Assembly: GCF_003048255.1 (NCBI RefSeq)
Contig: NZ_CP028487.1
Span: 496,001-560,000 of the forward strand
Origin: Yersinia massiliensis
Lineage (GTDB): Bacteria; Pseudomonadota; Gammaproteobacteria; Enterobacterales; Enterobacteriaceae
Reading direction: 5' to 3'
Length of the DNA stretch: 64,000 nt
In this document: positions 1 to 9,751 of the stretch, in pieces
Position numbering within the stretch: position 1 is the first letter of the stretch
How the letters are laid out: every line of letters begins with the position of its first letter
Notes under the pieces: model-generated
Seen by the model: only the letters and a program-made list of their open reading frames with translations
Told to the model about the DNA's origin: nothing
The model's database searches: none
Program-made: the position numbers and the translations under genes

Positions 1-364
<364 letters not shown>

Positions 365-381
365 CTCTTTAAAAACAATGA

Positions 382-439
382 GTTGGTGTGTCCCGTCTGC
401 ATTTCACGTTAAGTGGGATACATGATGGGATACACCAAC
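382..439. repeat. Imperfect inverted repeat downstream of rnpB
   Basis: GTTGGTGTGTCCC (382-394) pairs with GGGATACACCAAC (427-439), with one G-U pair. The octamer GGGATACA also occurs twice, at 415-422 and 427-434. There is no T-run, so this is not an obvious intrinsic terminator for rnpB. It could be a recombination remnant, an RNA hairpin in the precursor, or an attachment-like sequence. I see no supported gene between 365 and 711. Confidence 0.5.
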
Positions 440-447
440 TTTTGTAC

Positions 448-470
448 TCTTCCTTATACGTTCCGCCGCA
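448..470. repeat. 23-nt direct repeat, left copy
   Basis: The sequence TCTTCCTTATACGTTC followed by CGCCGCA recurs at 1858-1881 with one extra C. The two copies bracket a 1.4-kb segment with two accessory genes, so they may mark an islet or an old recombination event. Confidence 0.6.
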
Positions 471-711
471 ACGGTATTTTCTACCTCTAGCTACCTTAAA
501 TAAAAATAGGGTGGACCCGTTCTGCATAGTTCTTGATATTTGAAAAAGAGCCATTGTCAGTAAATATTACTCTACTGATCTGCTTAGTACCTGTGTTAGC
601 AAATGACGAATGCAAAAGGTATTAGATAATATTCATTGGGGCTGGGTTTAAGTATTTTCCCGTAATTTGGTTACGGAATAAATCACACTCTGTTCATAAA
701 GGATATTTTCA

Positions 712-1119
712 ATGAAAAAGGTATGCACGGTTCTTCTATCTTCGCTTGTACTACTCTCATTTTCATCCGTAGCGGCGGAAGATTTACATAATAAACTGAT
801 CATCCAGGCTATTCCTTCCTCGGAAGGTACGGTGACGATTGAAGGGCAGCCGAATTACGAAAAGACGTTTAAGGTTGTTGTGTACAGCAAAATGGAACAG
901 CCAATTGAATTAACCGGATTTGTCGGTTGCTACAAAGCGTTCGATGAAAAAGGCAAAGAGTTTGAAGCGCGGACAGTGCAGGCTGATTTGCTGGGTACGT
1001 TGAAGGAAGGTGTGAAAGAGGGTGAAATCTCGTTCGTCAGTGACGATGACTCCGTTTATAACGCCAAATTCGTAAAATGGTCTTCGCAGTGCACACATCT
1101 GGCTAAGCGCGCACACTAA
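712..1119 (+). CDS. Secreted protein, DUF4354-like
   Basis: A 135-residue protein of unknown function. Residues 1-22 form a clear Sec signal peptide (MKKVCTVLLSS, hydrophobic core, cleavage near SVAA-ED), so the mature protein should be periplasmic or exported. The remainder looks like a small beta-rich domain with two cysteines (near residues 72 and 127) that could form a disulfide. It resembles the DUF4354 family by general sequence character; this is recognition by eye. The ATG is preceded by AAAGGA at 8-nt spacing. It stands alone downstream of rnpB, inside a segment bordered by direct repeats, which suggests an accessory gene. Confidence 0.85.
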   Translation: MKKVCTVLLSSLVLLSFSSVAAEDLHNKLIIQAIPSSEGTVTIEGQPNYEKTFKVVVYSKMEQPIELTGFVGCYKAFDEKGKEFEARTVQADLLGTLKEGVKEGEISFVSDDDSVYNAKFVKWSSQCTHLAKRAH

Positions 1120-1308
1120 AAGGGCCATACCAACAAAGACCAAACTCCTGCAACATCTTATAGTCAGGGGGATTATATTCTTATTGATTCAGGGCTTACG
1201 CCCTGAAATTCTAGAAGAACAGACAGATACTTAAACCCATTGTACCGCTTCTCGAAGCGCGGTAAGGGGTATGGGATCGGAAAGGGGTAAAGTCCTAACT
1301 TTTCACCG

Positions 1309-1755
1309 TCAAACCTTATTCTTCGGACATAGCGCAACAATTAGAAAACACATAGTGGGTACTATAATCCACTGCTCAGCACTGTATACAAACCATACAT
1401 CTATAGGCATCCCTATAAGGAGATTCATAATACCCTGACGCAGCAAATCGCTGTCAGCGATCATCATTATTACAGTAAACCATATTCCTTTGATTAGAAG
1501 ATTTTTTCCAGGTAGTTTCTCTCGAATAAATAACCAAATAAACACTTTACCCAGCGTCGGGATTAAAGCAGTTAAAGCAGCTATAACTACAATATAAACA
1601 GGATAAGGCTCCTGCAAAAGACCATCCATTCTGCCTGCTTTAGTTGCAGCATCCATGTACTCTACAGCCCACCCTCTTCCATATAAGACATGAAATGTGA
1701 AACCAAATGCTGCTGACACTAATGTTGCCAGACAAATACGTCCCCAAAATACCAT
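1309..1755 (-). CDS. Small integral membrane protein, unknown function
   Basis: A 148-residue protein with about four hydrophobic segments (roughly residues 4-22, 52-72, 88-108 and 122-143), so it should span the inner membrane. The start has a purine-rich AGGGA upstream at suitable spacing. I do not recognise the family. It lies alone between the secreted DUF4354-like gene and the outer-membrane barrel gene, inside the segment bordered by the 23/24-nt direct repeats. It is probably an accessory gene. Confidence 0.7.
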   Translation of the reverse strand: MVFWGRICLATLVSAAFGFTFHVLYGRGWAVEYMDAATKAGRMDGLLQEPYPVYIVVIAALTALIPTLGKVFIWLFIREKLPGKNLLIKGIWFTVIMMIADSDLLRQGIMNLLIGMPIDVWFVYSAEQWIIVPTMCFLIVALCPKNKV

Positions 1756-1857
1756 AAATTCTTCCCTGCAATATTATCTTAAGAAGACATATTTTATATC
1801 ATTATCGGTATAATATTGTGGTTTTATATGTAAAATATTTTAAAAAAATAAGCACAT

Positions 1858-1881
1858 TCTTCCTTATACGTTCCCGCCGCA
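1858..1881. repeat. 24-nt direct repeat, right copy
   Basis: Second copy of the repeat at 448-470, with one inserted C (ATACGTTCCCGCCGCA). It is followed by a C/G-rich hairpin (CCCCTC...GAGGAGG, about 1898-1917) just downstream of the 3' end of the outer-membrane barrel gene. Confidence 0.6.
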
Positions 1882-1922
1882 GAGATACGAATACTCCCCC
1901 CTCAGATGAGGAGGGCGAGGAT

Positions 1923-2615
1923 TTAAAACAGATAACGGGCACCAAATAAGAACTCACTAGAAACCAAATGGGCTTTCATTTGTTCATCTTGTAATGATCT
2001 GGCGTTAGCAAATTGATTGAATCCGCTTTGAACATTCCCCATGTCAACATAGCGATAACCCAAGTCAAGAATAAGTGACTCAATCGGTGAATAGCTCACG
2101 CCCGCGCCGATGGCATAGGTGAGATTATTTTGCGTGCTACTCGCATATTGTCGTGCCGGGTTACCTTGCCAGCCATCAGAGCTGATTTTGGCAACACCAA
2201 TACCCAATGTGCCATATAGAGCGAAGCCATAGCTCAATGCGATATCACGATATGCGTTTAACATCAGCCGCTCGGAATTAATATTTTGATGATTAAAGCT
2301 TGTCGGGAAGTTAGTCGAACCACTGGTATAAGTGGATTTATTCTTGAAGGTGTATTCACCCTCAGTACGCCAGCCATTACCAAATTGATAACCGGCCGCA
2401 ATCGCACCATTATAAAAATTATCGCTATCTTGGCCCGAAACAAATGAACCAATACCTGGACGACTACTCGTATCCATGTTCTTCGCTTCTTGGAACGTTC
2501 TCAAAAGTTTAATTGAACCATAATAGCCCTCTTGATCTATTTGATCAGCAAGGGCTGGCGCTGAAGAGGCGATGAGTAATCCGGTGGCGATAGCAATAGT
2601 ACAGTTGCGAATCAT
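1923..2615 (-). CDS. Outer-membrane beta-barrel protein (OmpA-like/opacity type)
   Basis: A 230-residue predicted outer-membrane protein. Residues 1-23 are a signal peptide ending in PALA-D. The mature part alternates polar and aromatic residues as in an eight-stranded barrel (GAIAAGYQFGNGW, LALNAY-type strands, LILDLGYRYVDMG) and ends in ARYLF, with the C-terminal Phe used for barrel insertion. Extracellular loops appear Asn/Ser/Thr-rich. It belongs to the broad porin-like/opacity superfamily; its ligand or role is unknown. It is monocistronic, with an AT-rich leader upstream (2616-2931). Confidence 0.88.
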   Translation of the reverse strand: MIRNCTIAIATGLLIASSAPALADQIDQEGYYGSIKLLRTFQEAKNMDTSSRPGIGSFVSGQDSDNFYNGAIAAGYQFGNGWRTEGEYTFKNKSTYTSGSTNFPTSFNHQNINSERLMLNAYRDIALSYGFALYGTLGIGVAKISSDGWQGNPARQYASSTQNNLTYAIGAGVSYSPIESLILDLGYRYVDMGNVQSGFNQFANARSLQDEQMKAHLVSSEFLFGARYLF

Positions 2616-2931
2616 GATATGTGTTCCTTACATATTTATTTATAGGCGATCTTGATGAGATGGATATCTGCTGCATCCACTAAATAACGTATAAATTTGA
2701 GCCCGTTTAGGGTTGGGTAAGATTAGTAATATTGAAATGAAGAGTAAATTCGTATAATTACTCGTTATCTACGTATAAATACGGACTGGCGGGGTGAATT
2801 AAAAAATACCATTAATTAGATGTACTTCTTTCTGAAGATATAGTCTGGGGAAATAGCTAATTTTATATTCCTTCAGCCAAAGTGAGCGTTAAATTCACCA
2901 TCGTACGATATTTGCAACAGTGTTTTTGCAA
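2616..2931 (-). promoter_or_regulatory. AT-rich intergenic region upstream of the barrel gene
   Basis: This 316-nt gap holds the promoter region of the outer-membrane gene and the 3' flank of the LysR gene. The motif CGTATAA recurs (near 2687, 2752 and 2772), which could be repeated regulator half-sites. I see no supported ORF or RNA gene here. Confidence 0.35.
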
Positions 2932-3843
<912 letters not shown>

Positions 3844-4069
3844 TTAGGATGAACTTTAAAGAGTATAACTTAACTCATGAGCCATACTCATAGAAGCATC
3901 CATATTTAACCCGCTAATCCGCCACTAAGATATTTGCTACCTTCTCTATTACCACCATTGCTCTGATATATGCCTCACCTTATTTGAGCGGGGTACGGTC
4001 AGGTGTGCCTTTTCTACCGTTATCACTATTTTGAACAATGTCGCGTCAAATCTTAACGAAGGAATAACG

Positions 4070-4540
4070 ATGAAATTCTCCACAGCGTCTACAGTTATCT
4101 TGTCCATATTAAGTCCGGCGGCTTTCGCCGACGTGGAGGACAAGGTGAAAATTATCCCAAGTGGTTCCCAACCTTCCCAGCCCGGCTCTGAGAACTACTT
4201 CACCGGCCAAGTTCGTATCGATGCACCTTTTCAGGCAACCTCTCCTGCTCGTGTCGGGGGCGCGGTCGTGACATTTGAGCCTGGTGCTCGCACGGCTTGG
4301 CATACGCATCCGTTGGGCCAAACTCTAATGATTACGCAAGGGCGCGGCTGGATTCAGGAATGGGGCAATGAGATCAAAGAGATGAATCAGGGCGATATTG
4401 TTTGGATCCCAGAAGGGGTTAAACATTGGCATGGTGCGACACCCAATACTGCCATGACGCACATCGCTATCGCCGAATCCCTCAATGGCAGCCCTGTTGA
4501 GTGGATGGAAAAAGTCAGTGATGAGCAGTACCGGAAATAA
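4070..4540 (+). CDS. Exported cupin-domain protein
   Basis: A 156-residue protein with a short signal peptide (about residues 1-20, ending AAFA-D) and one cupin barrel. The metal-binding motifs are visible as [18 protein letters not shown] (first cupin motif) and [15 protein letters not shown] (second). Proteins of this type include small carboxymuconolactone-decarboxylase-like or hydroxynitrile-lyase-like cupins; the substrate cannot be told. The start at 4070 follows GAAGGA; an upstream in-frame TTG at 4031 has no such signal. The gene is 54 nt upstream of the YahK-like dehydrogenase and is probably co-transcribed with it. Confidence 0.88.
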   Translation: MKFSTASTVILSILSPAAFADVEDKVKIIPSGSQPSQPGSENYFTGQVRIDAPFQATSPARVGGAVVTFEPGARTAWHTHPLGQTLMITQGRGWIQEWGNEIKEMNQGDIVWIPEGVKHWHGATPNTAMTHIAIAESLNGSPVEWMEKVSDEQYRK

Positions 4541-4594
4541 CTCGGCTGCTTATTGCATCGAAATTGACCGTACTCAAAATACTGGAGATATCCC

Positions 4595-5650
4595 ATGACA
4601 ATGAAAGTACTCGGCTATGCCGCTAAATCAGCACAAGTCCCACTCGCACCGTTAGAATTTACCCGTCGAGATCCACGCCCCGATGATGTAGTGATGGAGG
4701 TACTTTATTGCGGCGTTTGCCATTCTGATCTACATCAGGCACATAATGATTGGGGGTTCAGCACCTATCCTCTGGTGCCAGGCCATGAAGTGATTGGGCG
4801 TGTAACGGCTATTGGCAAAGAGGTGACGAAATTCAAAGTGGGTGATTTTGCCGGCATTGGCTGTATGGTCGATTCCTGTCGAGAATGCCAACCCTGTCAG
4901 GCGGGCTTAGAGCAGTATTGTGAAGTCGGTAACATCCAAACCTACAATGGTATTGACCGCCATGACCATACACCGACTTTCGGTGGTTACTCACAAGCGA
5001 TTGTTGCCTCTGAAGATTTTGTGCTGAAAATGCCTGTAGGCTTGGATCTGAAAGCGGCTGCACCGCTTTTGTGTGCCGGTATCACTACTTGGTCACCGCT
5101 GCGTCATTGGAACATTGGCAAAGGCAGCAAAGTGGCGGTTGTGGGGCTGGGCGGATTGGGTCATATGGCATTAAAGCTGGCGAATGCGCTGGGTGCTGAA
5201 GTGACTCTTTTTACGCGTTCTGCCAGCAAAGAGGCTGATGCCCGCCGCTTAGGGGCTCATCACATTGTGTTATCCACTGAAGACGCGCAAATGACGGCGG
5301 CTAAAGGGCAGTTCGATCTAATTATTGATACCGTACCTTATGTGCACGATCTCATGCCCTACATCCCGACATTAAAAGTTGATGGGACACTGGTGTTGGT
5401 GGGGTATTTAGGGGATCTCAGCCCGATGCTAAATACCATGCCACTCATTCTGGCGCGGCGTTCGGTGGCAGGTTCGTGCATCGGTGGCATTGCTGAAACA
5501 CAGGAAATGCTGGATTTCTGCGCTAAACACGGCATCGTTTCAGATATTGAAATGATCAACATTCAAGATATAAATGAGGCTTACGAGCGCATGGTGAAAA
5601 GCGATGTAAAATACCGTTTCGTCATTGATATGGCATCACTGAAAGCCTAA
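4595..5650 (+). CDS. Zinc-dependent NADP(H) alcohol dehydrogenase/aldehyde reductase, YahK-like
   Basis: A 351-residue medium-chain dehydrogenase/reductase, close in sequence to E. coli YahK, which reduces a wide range of aldehydes with NADPH. The catalytic zinc motif CGVCHSDLHQ and the PGHE motif are present. The structural-zinc loop has the four cysteines of DSCRECQPCQAGLEQYC, and the nucleotide-binding GLGGLGHM follows. The start has GGAG seven bases upstream. It lies downstream of the cupin gene and opposite a divergent LysR gene, so the locus probably handles a toxic aldehyde or aromatic compound under LysR control. The actual substrate is unknown. Confidence 0.93.
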   Translation: MTMKVLGYAAKSAQVPLAPLEFTRRDPRPDDVVMEVLYCGVCHSDLHQAHNDWGFSTYPLVPGHEVIGRVTAIGKEVTKFKVGDFAGIGCMVDSCRECQPCQAGLEQYCEVGNIQTYNGIDRHDHTPTFGGYSQAIVASEDFVLKMPVGLDLKAAAPLLCAGITTWSPLRHWNIGKGSKVAVVGLGGLGHMALKLANALGAEVTLFTRSASKEADARRLGAHHIVLSTEDAQMTAAKGQFDLIIDTVPYVHDLMPYIPTLKVDGTLVLVGYLGDLSPMLNTMPLILARRSVAGSCIGGIAETQEMLDFCAKHGIVSDIEMINIQDINEAYERMVKSDVKYRFVIDMASLKA

Positions 5651-5662
5651 ATCATCACAATC

Positions 5663-5694
5663 ACTTAAATGCCACGGTGCTGTGGCATTTAAGT
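5663..5694. terminator. Bidirectional hairpin between convergent genes
   Basis: A perfect 13-bp inverted repeat (ACTTAAATGCCAC and its complement, 6-nt loop) sits between the ends of the YahK-like gene and yhaK. Its A/T-rich outer arms can act as U-tracts in either direction. Confidence 0.8.
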
Positions 5695-5714
5695 CGATTC
5701 AAGCGGTAACCGTA

Positions 5715-6419
5715 TTACTCTGGCAAATCAATGAGCAGTGCTCGCAAGGGTGTTTCTGCTTTAATCACCAAATGTTGTTCTTCTTGTACAAAAGCGCCAT
5801 CACCACAGGTTAGGCGTTGAGGCTCATTGACTTGTGGTCCTTCTACCGCAACGGTTCCATGGATGGATTGCAGGTAAGCTCTAGGGCCGTGAAGATTAAT
5901 CGTATATTGTTCCCCAGCCGCTAAATCCAGATGATGAATCCAAACTTGCTGGCGCAGCTTGAGGCTACCTTGCTCGCCGTCAGGGGAGGCCAGTAGTCGT
6001 AATGGCTGCGTGCATAATGACAGTTGCTGAGCCGTTTGACTCTCCTGATCAGGGCAGGCATTGAGCCATAACTGAATGCGAGTTAAAGGTTGGTCGGCAC
6101 TCAAGTTATGCTCGCTGTAGCTGACACCCGGTTGCGTCGAGAAAAGCAGCACATCGCCCTTTTTGCCCCGGACATGGTGGCCCAAACTATCTCTATACTC
6201 TGCTTCGCCCTGTAAAATCAGGTTGAGGATATCCACTCGAGGATAAGTCCGAGGTTGGAATGAAGCACCGGGTGCGAGCACTTCCTGATTCAAAACGCGC
6301 AGCGAAGCATAACCGAGTAGTTTTGGATCAAAATAATGGCCAAAAGAAAAAGTATATCGGGCTTGGAGCCAACCAAAGTCAGCCTGCCCGCATTGTTTTG
6401 CTGTTCTGCATGTGATCAT
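5715..6419 (-). CDS. yhaK: Pirin-family protein YhaK
   Basis: A 234-residue bicupin of the pirin family, strongly similar to E. coli YhaK from the first residues (MITCRTAKQCGQADFGWLQ; RYTFSFGHYFDPKLLGY). E. coli YhaK is a cytosolic, redox-sensitive protein with no confirmed enzymatic role. The length matches the family. It is divergent from yhaJ, as in E. coli, where the LysR regulator YhaJ controls this region. A degenerate ERIC-type repeat lies in the divergent intergenic region. Confidence 0.95.
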   Translation of the reverse strand: MITCRTAKQCGQADFGWLQARYTFSFGHYFDPKLLGYASLRVLNQEVLAPGASFQPRTYPRVDILNLILQGEAEYRDSLGHHVRGKKGDVLLFSTQPGVSYSEHNLSADQPLTRIQLWLNACPDQESQTAQQLSLCTQPLRLLASPDGEQGSLKLRQQVWIHHLDLAAGEQYTINLHGPRAYLQSIHGTVAVEGPQVNEPQRLTCGDGAFVQEEQHLVIKAETPLRALLIDLPE

Positions 6420-6435
6420 GACAGTGATTGCTCCT

Positions 6436-6545
6436 TATACCCTTCATCTTTCAAGTTGCAGGTGTGTTGCCTGCACTCACTCACCCGAATCACTGACTTG
6501 TGTCAGCTCATCGGGATTCTCTCGTTTATCTGCAACGTCAGTGAT
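6436..6545. repeat. ERIC-type repeat (degenerate)
   Basis: The element starts ATACCCTTCATCTTTCAAG, has an internal core matching ERIC (ACTCACCCGAATCACTGAC ... GTCAGCTCATCGGGATTC) and ends near CTGCAAC. Inner arms CACTGAC and GTCAG pair. The right terminal arm is degraded compared with the left. ERIC elements of this form are common in intergenic DNA of Yersinia. Confidence 0.75.
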
Positions 6546-6657
6546 TTTGGGGACAATTTGTAGATATTAATCAGTAAACAGATGGTAAGCGTCTGGACGC
6601 CGGATTGTTAGCCAGTTAATCTGGTCGCTATGTTCAAATTTCCTGACTGAGATAATA

Positions 6658-7554
6658 ATGGGCAAAGATCGGGCGCTAACGTTAGAAGCATTGAGAGTGA
6701 TGGATGCCATTGATCGTCGTGGCAGTTTTGCAGCGGCAGCCGACGAGCTAGGGCGTGTGCCTTCAGCATTGAGCTACACCATGCAAAAGCTCGAAGAAGA
6801 GCTGGATGTCGTGTTATTTGACCGTTCTGGCCATCGCACTAAATTTACCAATGTTGGGCGCATGTTACTTGATCGTGGGCGTGTACTGTTGGAAGCGGCA
6901 GACAAACTCACGACCGATGCCGAGGCATTGGCCCGTGGCTGGGAAACTCACATTACTATTGTCAGTGAGGCGTTATCTCCCGCGTGGAAATTGTTCCCGC
7001 TGGTGGACAAATTGGCGCTCAAAGCCAATACGCAAGTCTCTATCTTTACCGAAGTCTTGGCTGGGGCATGGGAGCGGTTAGAGCAGGGGCGAGCAGATAT
7101 CGTCATCGCACCAGACATGCATTTTCGCGCCTCTTCAGAAATAAACAGCCGTAAATTGTACAAAGTGACCAGCGTTTATGTTGCCAGCCCAGACCATCCC
7201 ATCCATCTGGAACCAGAGCCGCTGTCAGAACTGACGCGAGTGAAATACCGTGGTGTGGCTGTCGCCGATACCGCCCGTGAACGGCCGGTGTTAACGGTGC
7301 AATTGCTTGATAAGCAGCAGCGATTAACCGTCAGTACCATAGAAGACAAGCGGCGAGCGCTATTAGCCGGCTTGGGCGTCGCAACCATGCCTTATGAGAT
7401 GGTCGAAAAAGATATCGAAGAAGGTCGCTTACGCGTTGTCGGGCCTGAATATAGCCGTGAGGCCGATATTATTATGGCGTGGCGCCGCGACAGTATGGGC
7501 GAGGCTAAATCCTGGTGTTTGAGAGAGATCCCTAAGCTTTTGGGGCGGGGATAA
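6658..7554 (+). CDS. yhaJ: LysR-family regulator YhaJ
   Basis: A 298-residue LysR regulator matching E. coli YhaJ (MGKDRALTLEALRVMDAIDRRGSFAAAADEL). The HTH spans about residues 8-66 and the effector-binding domain about 95-290. In E. coli, YhaJ activates yhaK and yqjF-type genes and responds to quinone-like or aromatic compounds; its conserved place between yhaK and yqjG here fits such a role. It is divergent from yhaK and convergent with yqjG. Confidence 0.94.
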   Translation: MGKDRALTLEALRVMDAIDRRGSFAAAADELGRVPSALSYTMQKLEEELDVVLFDRSGHRTKFTNVGRMLLDRGRVLLEAADKLTTDAEALARGWETHITIVSEALSPAWKLFPLVDKLALKANTQVSIFTEVLAGAWERLEQGRADIVIAPDMHFRASSEINSRKLYKVTSVYVASPDHPIHLEPEPLSELTRVKYRGVAVADTARERPVLTVQLLDKQQRLTVSTIEDKRRALLAGLGVATMPYEMVEKDIEEGRLRVVGPEYSREADIIMAWRRDSMGEAKSWCLREIPKLLGRG

Positions 7555-7564
7555 GCCGTTTCGC

Positions 7565-7605
7565 GTCGTCATACTAAGATTTTGTGCCGTGCTCAGTATG
7601 ACGAC
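7565..7605. terminator. Hairpin between convergent yhaJ and yqjG
   Basis: A perfect 11-bp inverted repeat (GTCGTCATACT, 7565-7575; complement at 7595-7605) with a 19-nt loop. There is no long T-run, so termination strength is uncertain. Confidence 0.55.
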
Positions 7606-7631
7606 GTTTGCGGCGCTTTTGCGTGTACGCA

Positions 7632-8618
7632 TCAAGCGAAAATTTTATCTCTGCCATGGGCTGCTAGCAAATCTTGCTGCGGGCCGATGGAGATAATCCC
7701 AAACGGATTGATAGTGCCGTGGCTGCGGTAATAGTGATTGCGGATATGGGCGAAATCCACGGTTTCGGCAATCCCCGGCATTTGATAGATCTCGCGCAGG
7801 AAACCATAAAGATTCGGGTAATCGCTGATGCGGCGTTTATCACATTTGAAATGTGTGACATAAACCGGATCAAAACGAACCAGTGTGGTCCATAAGCGTA
7901 AATCTGCTTCAGTGAGAGTATTGCCCGTCAAATAGCGATGTTTTGCCAATATCTGCTCTAGCCTATCTAAGGCATCGAACAAGGTGGCTACGGCTTCATC
8001 ATAGGCAGATTGAGTCGTCGCAAATCCTGCCTTATATACCCCGTTATTGACCTGATCGTAAACCCAACTATTGATATCATCGATATCACTGCGCAAAGCC
8101 GCAGGGTAGTAATCACCCGCTATTGCACCCACATCATCAAAGGCACTATTGAACATACGAATGATGTCAGCTGACTCATTACTGACGACAGTTTGCTGTT
8201 GTTTGTCCCACAATACCGGCACTGTCACTCGCCCAGTATAATCAGGGTCAGCGCGTAGGTAGAGCTGGTAGAGATAGTCTAGCTGATAGAGCTCATCACC
8301 AGTCGCGGCTGGGAAGTCGCGAGCGAAAGTCCAACCATTCTCCAGCATTAATGGGTGTACGACAGAAACGGAAATCAGCGATTCTAAGCCTTTCAATGTG
8401 CGCATCAGCAAAGTACGGTGCGCCCACGGGCAAGCAAGAGAAACATATAAGTGATAACGGTTTGCCTCGGCTTTAAAACCGGCTTTACCTTGTGGACCCG
8501 CTTGACCATCATCGGTGACCCAATTACGGAACTGCGAAGTACTGCGTTTGAAGTGACCACCGGTAGACTTCGTGTCATACCAGATATCTTTCCACTTGCC
8601 GTCAACGAGTTGCCCCAT
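7632..8618 (-). CDS. yqjG: Glutathionyl-hydroquinone reductase
   Basis: A 328-residue Xi-class glutathione transferase-like enzyme that reduces glutathionyl-hydroquinones to hydroquinones in the cytosol. The thioredoxin-like N-terminal domain carries the family motif SLACPWAHRT with the catalytic Cys near residue 63. The C-terminal helical domain contains YLTGNTLTEADLRLWTTLVRFD. The length and the C-terminal NPFG region match YqjG. It lies downstream of yqjF with a hairpin between them. Confidence 0.95.
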   Translation of the reverse strand: MGQLVDGKWKDIWYDTKSTGGHFKRSTSQFRNWVTDDGQAGPQGKAGFKAEANRYHLYVSLACPWAHRTLLMRTLKGLESLISVSVVHPLMLENGWTFARDFPAATGDELYQLDYLYQLYLRADPDYTGRVTVPVLWDKQQQTVVSNESADIIRMFNSAFDDVGAIAGDYYPAALRSDIDDINSWVYDQVNNGVYKAGFATTQSAYDEAVATLFDALDRLEQILAKHRYLTGNTLTEADLRLWTTLVRFDPVYVTHFKCDKRRISDYPNLYGFLREIYQMPGIAETVDFAHIRNHYYRSHGTINPFGIISIGPQQDLLAAHGRDKIFA

Positions 8619-8638
8619 ACTATCCCCCTAAATAAACA

Positions 8639-8660
8639 CGCCCTACCAATTGATAGGGCG
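8639..8660 (-). terminator. Hairpin between yqjF and yqjG
   Basis: CGCCCTA and TAGGGCG form a 7-bp stem with an 8-nt loop, followed on the minus strand by GTGTTTATTT. It probably ends or attenuates the yqjF transcript before yqjG. Confidence 0.5.
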
Positions 8661-8690
8661 TATTAACTGTAATCTTAACTATCGTCTTGA

Positions 8691-8732
8691 TTAACTCTAG
8701 TCACTATTAACTCTAGTCACTATTAACTCTAG
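8691..8732. repeat. 16-bp tandem repeat, about 2.6 copies
   Basis: The unit TCACTATTAACTCTAG is present twice in tandem (8701-8716 and 8717-8732), preceded by a partial unit TTAACTCTAG (8691-8700). It lies just past the yqjF stop codon. Confidence 0.85.
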
Positions 8733-8766
8733 TCTTTATTGGCTGGTTATCTTCGCTGCCTGCTGA

Positions 8767-9162
8767 TTACCACTTCTTACCCAACAAGCGATCGATACTG
8801 AAAGCACCAGGGCCAGCAACAGCCAGTACGATGAACCCACCGGCGATGGTCAAGTTTTTCATGAACATCAGTTGGTTAACACCTTCCGCAAAGTTAGTGT
8901 GGAAGATCAATGCAGTTAAAATGGTGAAACCCGCTGTAAACAGTGCCGTGGTACGGGTCAGGAAACCAAACAAAATAGCCAGACCGCCGCCAAACTCTAA
9001 CAAAATTGTCAGTGGCAGGAAGAAACCAGGGACACCCATTGCTTGCATGTATTGTTGAGTTCCCGCATAGGCATCACCCATTTTGCCGTAACCGGCCACA
9101 ATAAACAGAATCGGCATCAGAATGCGTGCTACCAACAGGCCAGTATCTTGTAATTTATTCAT
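8767..9162 (-). CDS. yqjF: DoxX-family inner-membrane protein YqjF
   Basis: A 131-residue DoxX-type membrane protein with four predicted helices (roughly residues 8-28, 45-65, 71-93 and 100-120). It corresponds to E. coli yqjF, a YhaJ target induced by aromatic or quinone stress. The start at 9162 (MNKLQDTGLLVARILMP) follows GGAG at 9-nt spacing; an in-frame upstream ATG at 9204 would add 14 atypical residues. It lies downstream of the yqjEDK genes but is separated from them by about 300 nt (9163-9466) with no visible gene. Confidence 0.93.
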   Translation of the reverse strand: MNKLQDTGLLVARILMPILFIVAGYGKMGDAYAGTQQYMQAMGVPGFFLPLTILLEFGGGLAILFGFLTRTTALFTAGFTILTALIFHTNFAEGVNQLMFMKNLTIAGGFIVLAVAGPGAFSIDRLLGKKW

Positions 9163-9466
9163 CGACGACTTCTCCAAAAAGTTGTTTGTATTAATGCCTG
9201 GCATCTGCGGGCGTTAATGGTTATCTAAACGTGTTTTGTTTGTAGTGGCCAGCAGGTGTCATCCCGCCAATCCCCTGAGTTGATGAAAGAATGTTAGTTG
9301 AGAAGTTGATAAGTTGTTAGTAAGTAAAATTGTTAGTTTGCATCAAAAAAACTGAATTGGTAGGCAAGAAAGACGGGAAATACCCCGTAGATGCGGAGTA
9401 CGGGGTGAGGAGAGAATTTTATCAATAAAATACGACGAATGGCCTTAACGTAGAGGCAGTGAAGCT

Positions 9467-9751
9467 TTAACGCAATGAAAACGTTCGGCGAAACAATTGG
9501 ATAGTTCCCCATGCACCCACTGCTCGGCGCGACCAACGGATGAGTTTTTTGGGGTGACGAACACTGTATAGTGCCAACAAACTGGAGCCCACCATCAAAT
9601 ATTTTCGCATACTGACAATCTTTGCCCAGCCGCGATCGTAAGGTGCGGTGACTTCAATCCAATGTGCTGCACTATTGGCGAGATCCAAACGTTGCTGCTG
9701 GATCTCGCGTAACAATGCGGCTTTCTCCTGTGCTAAGTGACGGCGGCTCAA
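9467..9751 (-). CDS. yqjK: YqjK-like protein
   Basis: A 94-residue basic protein, the third member of the yqjD-yqjE-yqjK group. The N-terminal half is helical and charged (RRHLAQEKAALLREIQQQRLDL); residues about 48-62 are a weak hydrophobic segment. Its start overlaps the 3' end of yqjE (ATGA-type overlap), so the two are translationally coupled. E. coli YqjK has no assigned function. A neighbouring-gene role in stationary-phase membrane and ribosome physiology is inference only. Confidence 0.9.
   Translation of the reverse strand: MSRRHLAQEKAALLREIQQQRLDLANSAAHWIEVTAPYDRGWAKIVSMRKYLMVGSSLLALYSVRHPKKLIRWSRRAVGAWGTIQLFRRTFSLR

Noticed and set aside
369..554. 61-codon minus-strand ORF next to rnpB
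   Set aside because: No RBS, low-complexity cysteine/arginine-rich product, and it overlaps the inverted repeat and the direct repeat.
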